Shown here: piece after piece, positions 15,543-24,205 of the stretch
How positions within the stretch are numbered: the stretch's first letter is position 1
Layout: each line of letters starts with the position of its first letter
Assembly (NCBI GenBank): GCA_959601025.1
Contig: CAUGOD010000001.1
Coordinates: 62,001 to 126,000 of the forward strand
Length of the DNA stretch: 64,000 bases
Reading direction: 5' to 3'
DNA from: an uncultured Oscillospiraceae bacterium
Lineage (GTDB): Bacteria > Bacillota > Clostridia > Oscillospirales > Acutalibacteraceae
Program-made: the position numbers and the translations under genes
The notes under the pieces: generated by a model
The model's database searches: none
What the model was told of the DNA's origin: nothing
The model's input: the letters and a program-made list of their open reading frames with translations, nothing else

Positions 15543-17891
15543 TCAGATATGCTCCATTTCGCCCTTGCCGGTGCCGAGGGAATGCTTCACGCGATCCTGC
15601 ACCTCGGCGTATTTGGCGTTATTGAACCGGTCGAGGGTACCGACGAGGTAGCCGGTGATCCGGCGAATCCGCTCGAAGTTCGGCTGGCCGTCTCCTTCGT
15701 GCCGTCCGCATTTCGGGCAGGTATCCTCGATGATGCCGGTGTAGCCGCAGACCGGGTCGCGATCCACGGGATGGTTGACCGAGCCGTAGCCGATCCCGGC
15801 TTCCTTCATCGCACGAACCACCGATTCGAAGGCGTCCAGGTTGGTGCAGGGATCGCCGTCCAGCTCCACATAGGTGATGTGGCCGCCGTTGGTCAGCTCG
15901 TGGTACGGCGCTTCAATCGCAATCTTGTCGAAAGCGTTGATGTCGTAATACACCGGGACGTGGAAGGAGTTGGTATAGTATTCCCGGTCGGTTACGCCGG
16001 GGATGACGCCGTACTTTTCCTTGTCAATCCGGACAAAGCGGCCGGATAGGCCCTCCGCCGGAGTGGCGATCAGGGAGAAGTTCAGCCCGTACTTCTTGCT
16101 CGCCTCGTCCATCCGCTTGCGCATGTAGCCGACGATCTCCAGCCCGAGGTTCTGCGCCTCGCGGGATTCGCCGTGATGAGCGCCGATCAGAGCCTTCAGG
16201 CATTCCGCCAGACCGATGAAGCCGAGGGTCAGGGTGCCGTGCTTCAGCACCTCCCGCACCTCGTCGTCCGGCCCCAGCTTGTCCGAATCAATCCAGATGC
16301 CCTGGCCCATCAGGAAGGGATAGTTGCGCACCTTTTTCTTGCACTGGATTTCGAACCGCTCCAGCAGCTGGCCGATCACCAGGTCGATCTTGCGGTCGAG
16401 GTCCTCGAAGAACCATTCCACGCTGCCGTGGCTGCGGATGGCGATCCGGGGCAGGTTGATCGAGGTGAAGGAGAGGTTGCCGCGGCCGAACACCACCTCA
16501 TGGGTGGGATCGTAGGTATTGGCCATCACGCGGGTGCGGCAGCCCATGTAGGCGATTTCGGTGTTCGGGTCGCCCTCGCGGTAATACTTGAGGTTAAAGG
16601 GCGCGTCAATGAAGGAGAAATTCGGGAACAGGCGCTTTGCGCTCACCCGGCAGGCCAGCTTGAACAGGTCGTAGTTCGGCTCTCCTTCGTTGTAATTGAT
16701 TCCGTCCTTCACCTTGAAGATGTGGATGGGGAAAATGGGCGTCTCGCCGCTGCCCAGCCCCGCCTCGGTGGCGAGCAGGACGTTCTTCATGACCATCCGG
16801 CCTTCGGGAGAGGTATCCAGCCCATAGTTGATGGAGCTGAAAGGAATCTGCGCGCCGGCGCGGGAGTGCATGGTGTTCAGGTTATGTACGAACGCCTCCA
16901 TCGCCTGGTAGGTGGCGCGGTCGGTTTCCTGGACGGCGCGGCGGCGGATGAACTTCTGGATTTTCCCGGCGGTGGCGAGGTCCAGCCGCTCGGCCAGCAC
17001 GTCGGTCTCCGCTTCGCGGTAGCCGTTATCGTCGGCCAGCACCGGCGACACGCCGCAGCGTTCGACCGCCTCGTTCATGATCGCCTCGGCGGCGGCGGCG
17101 CCGTCTTCGGTATCGGTCAGCAGCTCCAGCGCGCGGGCAAGGTTCTGGCGGTAGACGCGGCGGTAGGTCTTGGCCACGCCCTTGGCCATGGCGTAATCGA
17201 AATTCGGCACGCTCTGCCCGCCGTGCTGGTCATTCTGGTTGGACTGGATGGCGATGCAGGCAAGCGCGGAATAGCTGGCAATGTCGTTCGGCTCCCGCAG
17301 GAAGCCGTGGCCGGTGGAAAAGCCGCCTTCAAACAGCCGGTCGAGGTCGATCTGGCAGCAGGTGGTGGTCAGGGTCAGAAAATCCAGGTCGTGGATGTGG
17401 ATATCCCCGTTGCGGTGGGCTTCCGAATACTTCGGGTTGAGCACGAACATCTCATAGAACTGCTTCGCGCTTTCGGAACCGTATTTCAACATGGTGCCCA
17501 TTGGGCTGTCGCCGTCGATGTTCGCGTTCTCCCGCTTCACGTCGTTTTCGCTGGCGTCTTTAAAGGTCAGGTCCTCCAGCGTTTTCATCAGCCGGGTGTT
17601 CATCTCCCGTACGCGGGAACGCTCCGCCCGGTAGAGGATGAATTCCTTCGCGGTGCGGGCGTGGCCGTTTTCGATCAGCACCTTTTCCACGGTATCCTGT
17701 ACCTGTTCGACGGTCGGCGCCTTTCCGCCCGTGACGGAGGAAAGCTCCTCCACGACCTGGCCGGCCAGGTTCTGGGACGTCTGGTAATCGTGCCCTCCGA
17801 TGGCCTGCGCCGCTTTATAAATCGCGCTGGCGATTTTCTCTGTGTCGAATGCAGCGGTGCGCCCGTCGCGCTTGACAATGGTGGTGATCAT
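15543..17891 (-). CDS. nrdD: Anaerobic ribonucleoside-triphosphate reductase
   Basis: NrdD (782 residues) reduces NTPs to dNTPs without oxygen. An N-terminal ATP-cone (residues 1-95; ITTIVKRDGRTAAFDTEKIA) allows allosteric control. The C-terminus has the zinc site CGYTG...CPKCGRHEG and the radical loop RRITGYLVGTLDRFN, with the radical Gly at residue 747. ATG 17891 is chosen because AGGAGG lies 9 bases upstream; a longer frame starting at 17954 has no such site. It lies behind a consensus promoter with a NrdR-type box and precedes nrdG. Confidence 0.97.
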   Translation of the reverse strand: MITTIVKRDGRTAAFDTEKIASAIYKAAQAIGGHDYQTSQNLAGQVVEELSSVTGGKAPTVEQVQDTVEKVLIENGHARTAKEFILYRAERSRVREMNTRLMKTLEDLTFKDASENDVKRENANIDGDSPMGTMLKYGSESAKQFYEMFVLNPKYSEAHRNGDIHIHDLDFLTLTTTCCQIDLDRLFEGGFSTGHGFLREPNDIASYSALACIAIQSNQNDQHGGQSVPNFDYAMAKGVAKTYRRVYRQNLARALELLTDTEDGAAAAEAIMNEAVERCGVSPVLADDNGYREAETDVLAERLDLATAGKIQKFIRRRAVQETDRATYQAMEAFVHNLNTMHSRAGAQIPFSSINYGLDTSPEGRMVMKNVLLATEAGLGSGETPIFPIHIFKVKDGINYNEGEPNYDLFKLACRVSAKRLFPNFSFIDAPFNLKYYREGDPNTEIAYMGCRTRVMANTYDPTHEVVFGRGNLSFTSINLPRIAIRSHGSVEWFFEDLDRKIDLVIGQLLERFEIQCKKKVRNYPFLMGQGIWIDSDKLGPDDEVREVLKHGTLTLGFIGLAECLKALIGAHHGESREAQNLGLEIVGYMRKRMDEASKKYGLNFSLIATPAEGLSGRFVRIDKEKYGVIPGVTDREYYTNSFHVPVYYDINAFDKIAIEAPYHELTNGGHITYVELDGDPCTNLDAFESVVRAMKEAGIGYGSVNHPVDRDPVCGYTGIIEDTCPKCGRHEGDGQPNFERIRRITGYLVGTLDRFNNAKYAEVQDRVKHSLGTGKGEMEHI

Positions 17892-17920
17892 GGGAACGGC
17901 CTCCTCTTTCAACTTTTCAA

Positions 17921-18016
17921 CACCTTTCCACTGCTTCGGTGGAAAGGTGAACACTATATATTGTGGTAATTTTTGCGTCCGCGGTCAATTATAATCAAGA
18001 TATGGGTGCTTGTCAA
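17921..18016 (-). promoter_or_regulatory. nrdDG promoter, NrdR box and leader hairpin
   Basis: On the minus strand TTGACA (18016-18011), 17 bases, TATAAT (17993-17988) is a perfect sigma-A promoter. ACACTATATATTGTGG (17951-17966) matches the 16-bp NrdR box (ACACWATATATWGTGT) and lies just after the expected start site. A perfect 11-bp hairpin, CACCTTTCCAC (17921-17931) with GTGGAAAGGTG (17939-17949), follows in the leader. I see no clear second NrdR box. Confidence 0.75.
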
Positions 18017-18115
18017 TACAAAAAAACAATATTTTCTTTCGGGGAAGCACGGCGCTCCGGGTTTTGTCGTGACGGTTTTTCACAGGCGAAAAAAGGCCAT
18101 GCACGTTTTCTCCAT

Positions 18116-18149
18116 ATAAAAAGGGACGGGAACGGCTGTCTGCCGTCCC
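18116..18149 (-). terminator. Probable terminator of the spoVA operon
   Basis: On the minus strand GGGACGG (18149-18143) pairs with CCGTCCC (18129-18123), followed by TTTTTAT. Confidence 0.55.
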
Positions 18150-18244
18150 CGCCCGCTCGCGCTATGAAGGATTTGTGGGGGAAAGGGATTGCCCTTTCAT
18201 CAAAACGGAAAAATTTATCGCCGATAGATTGGTTCTCTGGGAAA

Positions 18245-18304
18245 GGCAAAAAGGGGCAGAAAGGGGCAGGAAGAGGCGGAAAGAGGCAAGAAACGGCGAA
18301 AAGC
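18245..18304. repeat. 10-bp polypurine tandem repeat
   Basis: Six 10-bp units of the form GGC plus purines (GGCAAAAAGG, GGCAGAAAGG, GGCAGGAAGA, GGCGGAAAGA, GGCAAGAAAC, GGCGAAAAGC) lie between spoVAD and nrdD. No gene is visible in 18150-18355. Confidence 0.6.
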
Positions 18305-18355
18305 AGCCGCGTTCGGACGAAAAAGATCCGCGGCGTGCGCATTGCCGGTCGTCGG

Positions 18356-19366
18356 TCAGCCCGCCACCAGGTGGACCAGATGGGCAATGCCGGGGATGCT
18401 TTCCCCCTGCTGGGAGGAGGTGGGGGACATCAGCGCGCCGGTGCCGACGAACAGAACGCTGTTCAGTTCGCCCCGCTCCATCTTCCCCAGAATATAGGAA
18501 CAGAGCACCGCCGCCGAGCAGCCGCAGCCCGACCCGCCGGCGTGGACGTCCTGCTTGCTCCGGTCATAGATCAGCAGCCCGCAGTCGGTGTAGTTTGCCC
18601 CGAGCGGGTAACCCTTCCGTTCGCTGAGCTGGCGGAGCAGATCGCTCCCCACCGCGGCGAGGTCGCCGGTGATAATCAGGTCGTAGTCGTCCGGCCGGGT
18701 GGCGGTGTCCTGGAAGAAGGAGGCGAGGGTTTCGGCGGCGGCCGGGGCCATTGCCGCTCCCATGTTGTTTGCGTCGGTAATCCCGAGGTCAGTGATGCAG
18801 CCGATGGTCACGTCGGCGATCCGCACCCCGCTGCCGCCCATCCCGACCACCGCTGCGCCGGAGGCGGTCGCCGTCCATTGGGACGTCTGGGGCCGCTGCC
18901 CGCCGTATTCCAGCGGGAAACGGAACTGCCGCTCCGCCGCGCAGAAATGGGAGGAGGTGACGGCGCAGCACAGGTCGGCCGCGCCGCTGTCCACAAAAAT
19001 CGCCGACAGGGCCAGAGTCTGCGCCATGGTGGAGCAGGCGCCGAACTGGCCGAGCAGGGGCACCCCGTACTCCCGCAGTCCAAAGGTGGAGGCAATGCTC
19101 TGGTTCAGCAGGTCGCCTGCGAACAGGTAATTGAGCTGGGAGGGGGACATCCCGGCTTTATTGACCGCCCGGGTGAACGCCTCCCGCTGAAGGGCGCTTT
19201 CCGCCTTTTCCCAGGTTTTTTCGCCCAGAGTGGTGTCCTCAAAGATCATATCGAAATACCGCGCGAGGGGGCCTTCGCCCTCCCGCTTCCCCACCACCGC
19301 CGCGTAACCGAGGATGGTCGGCCGGGAGGAGAGAGCCACCGTGTATTGTCCTTTGCGTTCCGGCAT
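18356..19366 (-). CDS. spoVAD: Stage V sporulation protein AD
   Basis: The thiolase-like fold and segments such as ALQREAFTRAVNKAGM, YLFAGDLLNQSIASTFGLR, GQFGACSTMAQTLAL and VTSSHFCAAERQFRFPLEYGGQR are characteristic of SpoVAD, about 337 residues. It is the cytosolic component of the SpoVA channel that binds dipicolinic acid for loading into the spore core. The ATG at 19366 has AAAGG upstream; the longer frame starts with an unsupported GTG. It follows spoVAC with a 57-base gap. No spoVAE/AEB is found after it, which is unusual for this operon. Confidence 0.96.
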   Translation of the reverse strand: MPERKGQYTVALSSRPTILGYAAVVGKREGEGPLARYFDMIFEDTTLGEKTWEKAESALQREAFTRAVNKAGMSPSQLNYLFAGDLLNQSIASTFGLREYGVPLLGQFGACSTMAQTLALSAIFVDSGAADLCCAVTSSHFCAAERQFRFPLEYGGQRPQTSQWTATASGAAVVGMGGSGVRIADVTIGCITDLGITDANNMGAAMAPAAAETLASFFQDTATRPDDYDLIITGDLAAVGSDLLRQLSERKGYPLGANYTDCGLLIYDRSKQDVHAGGSGCGCSAAVLCSYILGKMERGELNSVLFVGTGALMSPTSSQQGESIPGIAHLVHLVAG

Positions 19367-19423
19367 CGTTTCCACGCCTTTCTTTTATAATACAAATAAA
19401 ATACAGGAATTTCCGTCGGCCTG

Positions 19424-19870
19424 CTATTGAAACAGCTTGATCAGATTGAGAATCAGGCCGTACAGGATGGAAGCGGTGATGCCGTATACCAGCACCGGCC
19501 CCGCAATGGTGAACATCTTGGCCGCCAGTCCCAGCACCAGCCCTTCGCTCTTGAATTCGATGGCGGGAGAAACGATGGAGTTGGCAAAGCCGGTAATCGG
19601 TACCAGCGTGCCCGCTCCCGCGTGCTTGGCGATGTTGTCGTACACGTTGAACGCCGTCAGGATGGCGCTGGCGGCGATCAGGGTGATGGAGCAGACCAGC
19701 CGCGCGTCCTTGAGCTCCATTCCGGCGTTCTGCACCAGGTTTACGATTACCTGGCCGAGCGCGCAGATCAGTCCGCCTGCGATGAACGCCTTGATGCAGT
19801 TTTTCAGCACCGGGGATTTCGGGGCCGACTGCTTATTCATCTGCCGGTATTCCTGTCCGGTAACCTCCAT
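19424..19870 (-). CDS. spoVAC: Stage V sporulation protein AC
   Basis: This 148-residue protein has four to five hydrophobic segments (AFIAGGLICALGQVIVNLV, ITLIAASAILTAFNVYDNIA, GTLVPITGFANSIVSPAIEF, GLAAKMFTIAGPVLVYGITA) and the conserved GAGTLVPITGFANS motif of SpoVAC, the mechanosensitive membrane part of the dipicolinate channel. ATG 19870 has AGAGGAG 9 bases upstream. Expression is expected in the forespore under sigma G, but I could not define a convincing sigma G promoter. Confidence 0.95.
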   Translation of the reverse strand: MEVTGQEYRQMNKQSAPKSPVLKNCIKAFIAGGLICALGQVIVNLVQNAGMELKDARLVCSITLIAASAILTAFNVYDNIAKHAGAGTLVPITGFANSIVSPAIEFKSEGLVLGLAAKMFTIAGPVLVYGITASILYGLILNLIKLFQ

Positions 19871-20032
19871 GGTAAAACACTCCTCTGAATCATGATGGAA
19901 TAGCCCTATTTTTCCGCGGAATCCCGGATTTATACAGAGCGGGGCGCGCTTTCTTTTGCGGAATCGCTTCAAGCGATTCCGTCGATTTTCCGGCCGGACA
20001 GAAAAATTTTTTTACGGGCATACGTATCGCCC

Positions 20033-20088
20033 TTGACAAATCGAAAAAAACGTGTATCATTGTATTAGATAATTAATACAATGATACA
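20033..20088 (+). promoter_or_regulatory. Promoter with 15-bp inverted-repeat operator for GntR/YtrA regulator
   Basis: TTGACA (20033-20038), 16 bases, TATCAT (20055-20060). TGTATCATTGTATTA (20053-20067) is followed after 6 bases by its exact complement TAATACAATGATACA (20074-20088). The palindrome covers the -10 and the start site, as expected for autorepression by the gene that follows. Confidence 0.8.
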
Positions 20089-20099
20089 GAGGTGATCGT

Positions 20100-20597
20100 G
20101 TGGACGTGCGGGAACCGTATGACAACAACCAACCGATTTATCTCCAGATCATGGACCGGGTGCGCCGGAAGATTGTTGCGGGCGAATGGCGGGCGGGAGA
20201 CCGCGTGCCGCCGGTTCGGGACCTGGCGCTGGAGTTCGGGGTGAATCCCAACACCATGCAGCGCTCCCTCGCCGAGCTGGAGCGGGAGGGCCTGCTGTTC
20301 AGCGAACGAACCTCCGGCCGGTACGTTACCCGGGACGAGGACCGTATCACAGCCGTCCGGGACGAGATGGCCCGCGGGGAGGTCGCCGCCTTCCGAAAAC
20401 GGATGGTGCAGATGGGGTATTCCGACGGGGAGGTCCGGCGGCTGCTGGAGCGCGCGTTTGCGCCGGAAGGCGAAGCCGTTTTCGGACTTGCCGGAGAAGG
20501 GATCAAAGAAACGACGCCGGAACGGTGTTTGGAAGGAAAGGATGATGAGACCGATGAGCGCGTTACTGGAGATTCGGCGTTTGACCAAAGCGTATGA
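20100..20597 (+). CDS. GntR-family regulator, YtrA subfamily
   Basis: The 165-residue protein has the short YtrA layout: an N-terminal winged helix (QPIYLQIMDRVRRKIVAGEW, GDRVPPVRDLALEFGVNPNTMQRSLAELEREGLL) and a brief C-terminal dimerisation tail. These proteins repress their own operon with an ABC transporter, often under envelope or antibiotic stress. GTG 20100 has AGAGGTGA upstream. The 3' end overlaps the ATPase gene by about 50 bases in another frame, so the two are translationally linked. Confidence 0.92.
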   Translation: MDVREPYDNNQPIYLQIMDRVRRKIVAGEWRAGDRVPPVRDLALEFGVNPNTMQRSLAELEREGLLFSERTSGRYVTRDEDRITAVRDEMARGEVAAFRKRMVQMGYSDGEVRRLLERAFAPEGEAVFGLAGEGIKETTPERCLEGKDDETDERVTGDSAFDQSV

Positions 20598-21252
20598 TCG
20601 ACTCCCGGTTTTGAACGATCTGACGCTGTCGGTGGACAGCGGCCGGATTGTCGGCGTGGTGGGCCCGAACGGCTGCGGGAAAACCACCCTGTTTAAGATT
20701 CTGGCCGGCCTGATCGGGGATTATCAGGGCGTTGTCTCGATCGACGGGCATCCACCGGGAATATACACCAAATCGGTGGTTTCCTATCTGCCGGAAAAGA
20801 CCTACCTTGAGGAAGGAATCCGGGCAGAGGACGCCGTGGCGATGTTCGCGGATTTTTACGCGGATTTCGACCGCGTTAAGGCGAACGAGCTGCTGGGACG
20901 GTTCCGGCTGGAGCCAAAAATGAAGCTGAAAACCATGTCCAAGGGAATGCAGGAAAAGCTGCAGCTGATCCTGGTGATGTCCCGGGCGGCAAAGCTGTAT
21001 ATCCTGGACGAACCGCTCAGCGGGGTGGACCCGGCGGCGAGGGACTCTATCCTGGATATTATCCTGGGCAATTACAGTGAAAACGCCTCCGTCCTGCTGT
21101 CTACCCATCTGATCTACGATGTGGAGCGGATTTTCGACGACATTGTGCTGCTGGATTATGGCCGGCTGCTGGCGTGTGAGAGCGCCGATTCCCTGCGGGA
21201 GAGGACCGGCCGGTCGCTGGACGAGTATTTCCGGGAGGTGTTCCGATGCTAG
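20545..21252 (+). CDS. ABC transporter ATP-binding protein
   Basis: The Walker A motif GPNGCGKTTL, the signature-like region TMSKGMQEKLQLI, Walker B LYILDEPLSGVDPAA and the H-loop STHLIYDVERIF are all present. The protein is about 235 residues and belongs to the small-exporter type next to YtrA regulators. Start choice lies between ATG 20545 and ATG 20554, with GGAAAGGA upstream. Its end overlaps the permease start by 7 bases. The substrate is unknown. Confidence 0.93.
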   Translation: MRPMSALLEIRRLTKAYDRLPVLNDLTLSVDSGRIVGVVGPNGCGKTTLFKILAGLIGDYQGVVSIDGHPPGIYTKSVVSYLPEKTYLEEGIRAEDAVAMFADFYADFDRVKANELLGRFRLEPKMKLKTMSKGMQEKLQLILVMSRAAKLYILDEPLSGVDPAARDSILDIILGNYSENASVLLSTHLIYDVERIFDDIVLLDYGRLLACESADSLRERTGRSLDEYFREVFRC

Positions 21253-22061
21253 GCAAGCTTTTGAAATACGAGATGAAGGCGGGGCTGCGGCTGCTGCCGA
21301 TCGTGTATCTGGGAATGGTCAGCGCGTTTTTACTCGGCCTGCTGGCCAGGGCGATCGGAATTTTCCAGATTCAGCTCTTTCTGTCCATCCTGCTGGCCGT
21401 CGGCGGCGTCGCGGCGGTCCTCATGACCCTGGTGCTGGTGATCCTGCGGTGCTTCAAGGGGCTGTTTGGAGCGGAAGGCTACCTGACCCAGACCCTGCCG
21501 GTCGGTAAGGGGACGCTGCTGCTGGCCAAGGCGATTGCGGCTTATGGCTGGATGCTCATCGGTATACTCGCGGCGGTCGCCGCGCTTGTGGGCTGTCTCT
21601 GGATAAGCGGCTCCGACCTCGGTTCAATCTGGGCGATCGTGTTCGGCAATGAAACCCGGGGGCAGGGAGCATTGCTGCTGTATGTGGCGGTGGTGGGGGC
21701 CGCCCAGCTGCTGGCCTTCCTCGGGGAGTTGTATTTCGCTGTGGCTTTTGCCAACACCCGCCCCTTCCTGCGGAACAACGTGGTCTTTTCGGTGCTGTTT
21801 TTCTTTATCACGAATTTTGCGGTCAGCTTGCTGGAGCTGGCCGGGATGCTGCTGATTCCGCTGGGAATACAGTTTGGTGCATCGGGGGCCGAATGGGTAT
21901 CGCAAAGCATGCTGGATATGCTCGGCGCCGGATATACCGGCAACTCCCTGTCGGAGCTGGCGACGATCGGGATAGGCAGCGTTTTTGTGGACGTGGCGGT
22001 GGGAATCGCCCTGCTGCTGGTTGCCCGCTGGCTGCTGACGCATAAGACTTCGGTAAAATGA
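21246..22061 (+). CDS. ABC transporter permease
   Basis: The 271-residue integral membrane protein has six hydrophobic spans: residues ~17-37, 44-68, 96-118, 140-170, 178-205 and 240-262. LTQTLPVGKGTLLLAKAI is the short coupling helix region seen in ABC-2-like permeases of GntR/YtrA operons. It pairs with the preceding ATPase as an exporter, or as a complex sensing cell-envelope agents. It is the last gene before a bidirectional terminator. Confidence 0.85.
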   Translation: MLGKLLKYEMKAGLRLLPIVYLGMVSAFLLGLLARAIGIFQIQLFLSILLAVGGVAAVLMTLVLVILRCFKGLFGAEGYLTQTLPVGKGTLLLAKAIAAYGWMLIGILAAVAALVGCLWISGSDLGSIWAIVFGNETRGQGALLLYVAVVGAAQLLAFLGELYFAVAFANTRPFLRNNVVFSVLFFFITNFAVSLLELAGMLLIPLGIQFGASGAEWVSQSMLDMLGAGYTGNSLSELATIGIGSVFVDVAVGIALLLVARWLLTHKTSVK

Positions 22062-22069
22062 AGGAAAAG

Positions 22070-22108
22070 AAAAATCTCCCTTCGGCTTTCAGCCGAAGGG
22101 AGATTTTT
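22070..22108 (+). terminator. Bidirectional intrinsic terminator
   Basis: AAAAATCTCCCTTCGGCT (22070-22087) and its complement (22091-22108) form an 18-bp stem with a 3-base loop and U-tracts on both sides, between convergent operons. Confidence 0.9.
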
Positions 22109-22126
22109 GTATCCGGGCGATCCGGA

Positions 22127-24052
22127 TCACATACCGCCACGGCCTCCGCCGCCCATGCCGCCGGGCCGGCCGCCCATACCGCCTCCCATACCCCCGCCGC
22201 CGTTGGAGGTGACGACCGAGGTCAGGGTAACGGTATTTGACTGGCTGCCGGTTTTCAGGGTCACGGTGTCTCCCACGGCCATACCCGGGGCGGAGATCAC
22301 CACCGACTGATACGTTTTCTCCGGGATAAAGGAGGCCAGCACGTTCCCGTTTGCGTCGGTCAGGGTGACAGCGCCGCCGCCTTGCGCGGAGGAGGAGAGG
22401 TTGTACAGCAGGGAGCACTGGGTAGAGGAAGAGGAGAAGCCTTCCGCCATGCCGGCGCTTCCCACCGCCACGATGATTCCGCCGGTTATAGTAGCCTCGG
22501 TTTCATAATCCAGCGCGCCGTTCCCGCTGTCCGTCGGGCCGCTGACGTAGGTCTCGCCGCCCTCCACCGTCAGGGAACCGTTGGAGTCGATGCCGTCCCC
22601 GCCGGCGTTGACGCGGATCGTCCCGCCGGAGATCCGGATGAAATAGCGGCTGTCCGCGGCAAAGCCGTTCTGGCCCGGACGGCCGCCCAGGGAGGAGCCG
22701 TCGCTCCCGCCTCCCGCGTTCAGGCCGTCGTCGCTGGCGACGACGGAGATCGTCCCGCCGGTAATGGTAATGCTGGCGCCCTCCAGCCCCTCATAGCTTT
22801 TTGTGGCGTCGATGCTCCCGCCGCTGACCAGCAGCGCGTCGTCCGCGTGAACGCCGTCGTCTCCGGAGGACAGGGAGAGCGTGCCGCCGGCAATCGTTAC
22901 AGCTCCGTTGCAGTGAACCGCGTCGTCGGAGGAATCCATGGAGAAGGTTCCACCGTTTACGATCAGCTCGGAACCGGCTTTCAGCCCTTTGGCGCTGGCG
23001 TTATTGGTCGTGGTGGCCGCGGCGTCGTCCCGGCCGCCCTGGCCGCCGAAGCCGCCCTGGCCGCCGAAGCCGCCCCAGTTTCCCCAGCCGGGCCGGTCGT
23101 TTCCGCCCGCATCGGTGCTGGCGTTGGCGCTGCCCCCGCCGGTGGACAGGGTGAAGGCCCCGCCGTCGACCCGGAGAACCGTTTCTGCCTGGATGGCGTC
23201 GGTCTCCGCTGTGATGGTAAACTGACCGCCGGCAATGTAGATATATCCGCGGGAGGCGTCCTCCGTGTTATCCGACTGAATGCCGTCCGACTGGGTGTCC
23301 AGGGTGAAAACGCCGTCCCTGATCTTCACGCAGTCCTTGCCGTTCAGGCCCTGCCCGTTGGCGGTGACGGTGATCACGCCGCCGGTGATCACCAGATCGT
23401 CCTTGGACACGATACCGTGCTTGTAGCTTGCGGTGACGGTCAGGGAGCCGCCGCCGTTGATGGTCAGGTCGGCTTTGCTGAAGATCACCCCGTCCACGTT
23501 GCTGTCGTCGTCGGCGTTCAGGGTATAGGTTGTTCCGTCCGTCAGGGTGTTGTCCGAGCCTTCCGCCAGGGTGAGAAACACCTTGTCGGCCTGCTTGATA
23601 TAGAGGGCGGCGTGATCCTCGCAGTGGATGGAAACGCCGTTCAGAATGATCTGGATTTTATCGTTTTCCCCCGCGTTCACCACAAGCTGCCCGTCGTCCA
23701 GCGAGCCGGACACCACATAGGAGCCCGCGGCGGTAATCGTAACCGCCCCTCCCGTCTCGGAAGCGCCGCTGCCGGTGATGGAGGCGCTGTTTCCGTCCAG
23801 CGAGATTTTGGTTGCGGCGCTCTCCTCATAGCCCACCTCCAGGTCCCGGGCGGTGAATTCCAGATCGATGTCGGCGGAGGAGACCGCTGTGCCGGTCGAA
23901 GCCGTTGCGCTGCTGGAGCCGCCGCTTCCTTCCGTGCCGGAGGAACCGGCGCTTTCCCGGCCGGTTGCCTTACAGGCGGTCATGGAGAACGCCAGAAGCA
24001 GGGCGACCATTCCGGCGGCCAGACGGTATTTTCCAGTTTGTCGAATACGCAT
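22127..24052 (-). CDS. Cthe_2159-like carbohydrate-binding beta-helix lipoprotein
   Basis: A lipoprotein signal (LLLAFSMTAC) and a Ser/Gly linker lead into ~450 residues of right-handed beta-helix repeats (VNGGTFSMDSSDDAVHCNGA, IAGGTLSLSSGDDGVHADDA, VVASDDGLNAGGGS). The recurring GG-T-x-x-x-S-x-D-D-G pattern matches the Cthe_2159 family, whose founding member binds cellulose and pectin with calcium. The C-terminus is an odd Gly/Met-rich tail (GGGMGGRPGGMGGGGRGGM). A start at 24052 is likely; GTG 24061 is an alternative close to GGAAAGG. It is the last gene of the VTC-DUF4956 operon. Confidence 0.85.
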   Translation of the reverse strand: MRIRQTGKYRLAAGMVALLLAFSMTACKATGRESAGSSGTEGSGGSSSATASTGTAVSSADIDLEFTARDLEVGYEESAATKISLDGNSASITGSGASETGGAVTITAAGSYVVSGSLDDGQLVVNAGENDKIQIILNGVSIHCEDHAALYIKQADKVFLTLAEGSDNTLTDGTTYTLNADDDSNVDGVIFSKADLTINGGGSLTVTASYKHGIVSKDDLVITGGVITVTANGQGLNGKDCVKIRDGVFTLDTQSDGIQSDNTEDASRGYIYIAGGQFTITAETDAIQAETVLRVDGGAFTLSTGGGSANASTDAGGNDRPGWGNWGGFGGQGGFGGQGGRDDAAATTTNNASAKGLKAGSELIVNGGTFSMDSSDDAVHCNGAVTIAGGTLSLSSGDDGVHADDALLVSGGSIDATKSYEGLEGASITITGGTISVVASDDGLNAGGGSDGSSLGGRPGQNGFAADSRYFIRISGGTIRVNAGGDGIDSNGSLTVEGGETYVSGPTDSGNGALDYETEATITGGIIVAVGSAGMAEGFSSSSTQCSLLYNLSSSAQGGGAVTLTDANGNVLASFIPEKTYQSVVISAPGMAVGDTVTLKTGSQSNTVTLTSVVTSNGGGGMGGGMGGRPGGMGGGGRGGM

Positions 24053-24205
24053 GACAATCACATGCCTTTCCGTGCCTTCCGGCAAAGGAAAGGCACAAAT
24101 AATCTGAAAGTTGAAAAACGTGTTTCTTCAGAAAATGTCGAGCTTTGGCCCGGCAAGAGTTTTTCACTGGTTAAAAAGTGCATCTGTCGACCGGCTGTCC
24201 GCCTT

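Noticed and set aside
18013..18387. Possible spoVAE after spoVAD on the minus strand
   Set aside because: The frame lacks the hydrophobic helices and conserved motifs of SpoVAE and includes the polypurine repeat.
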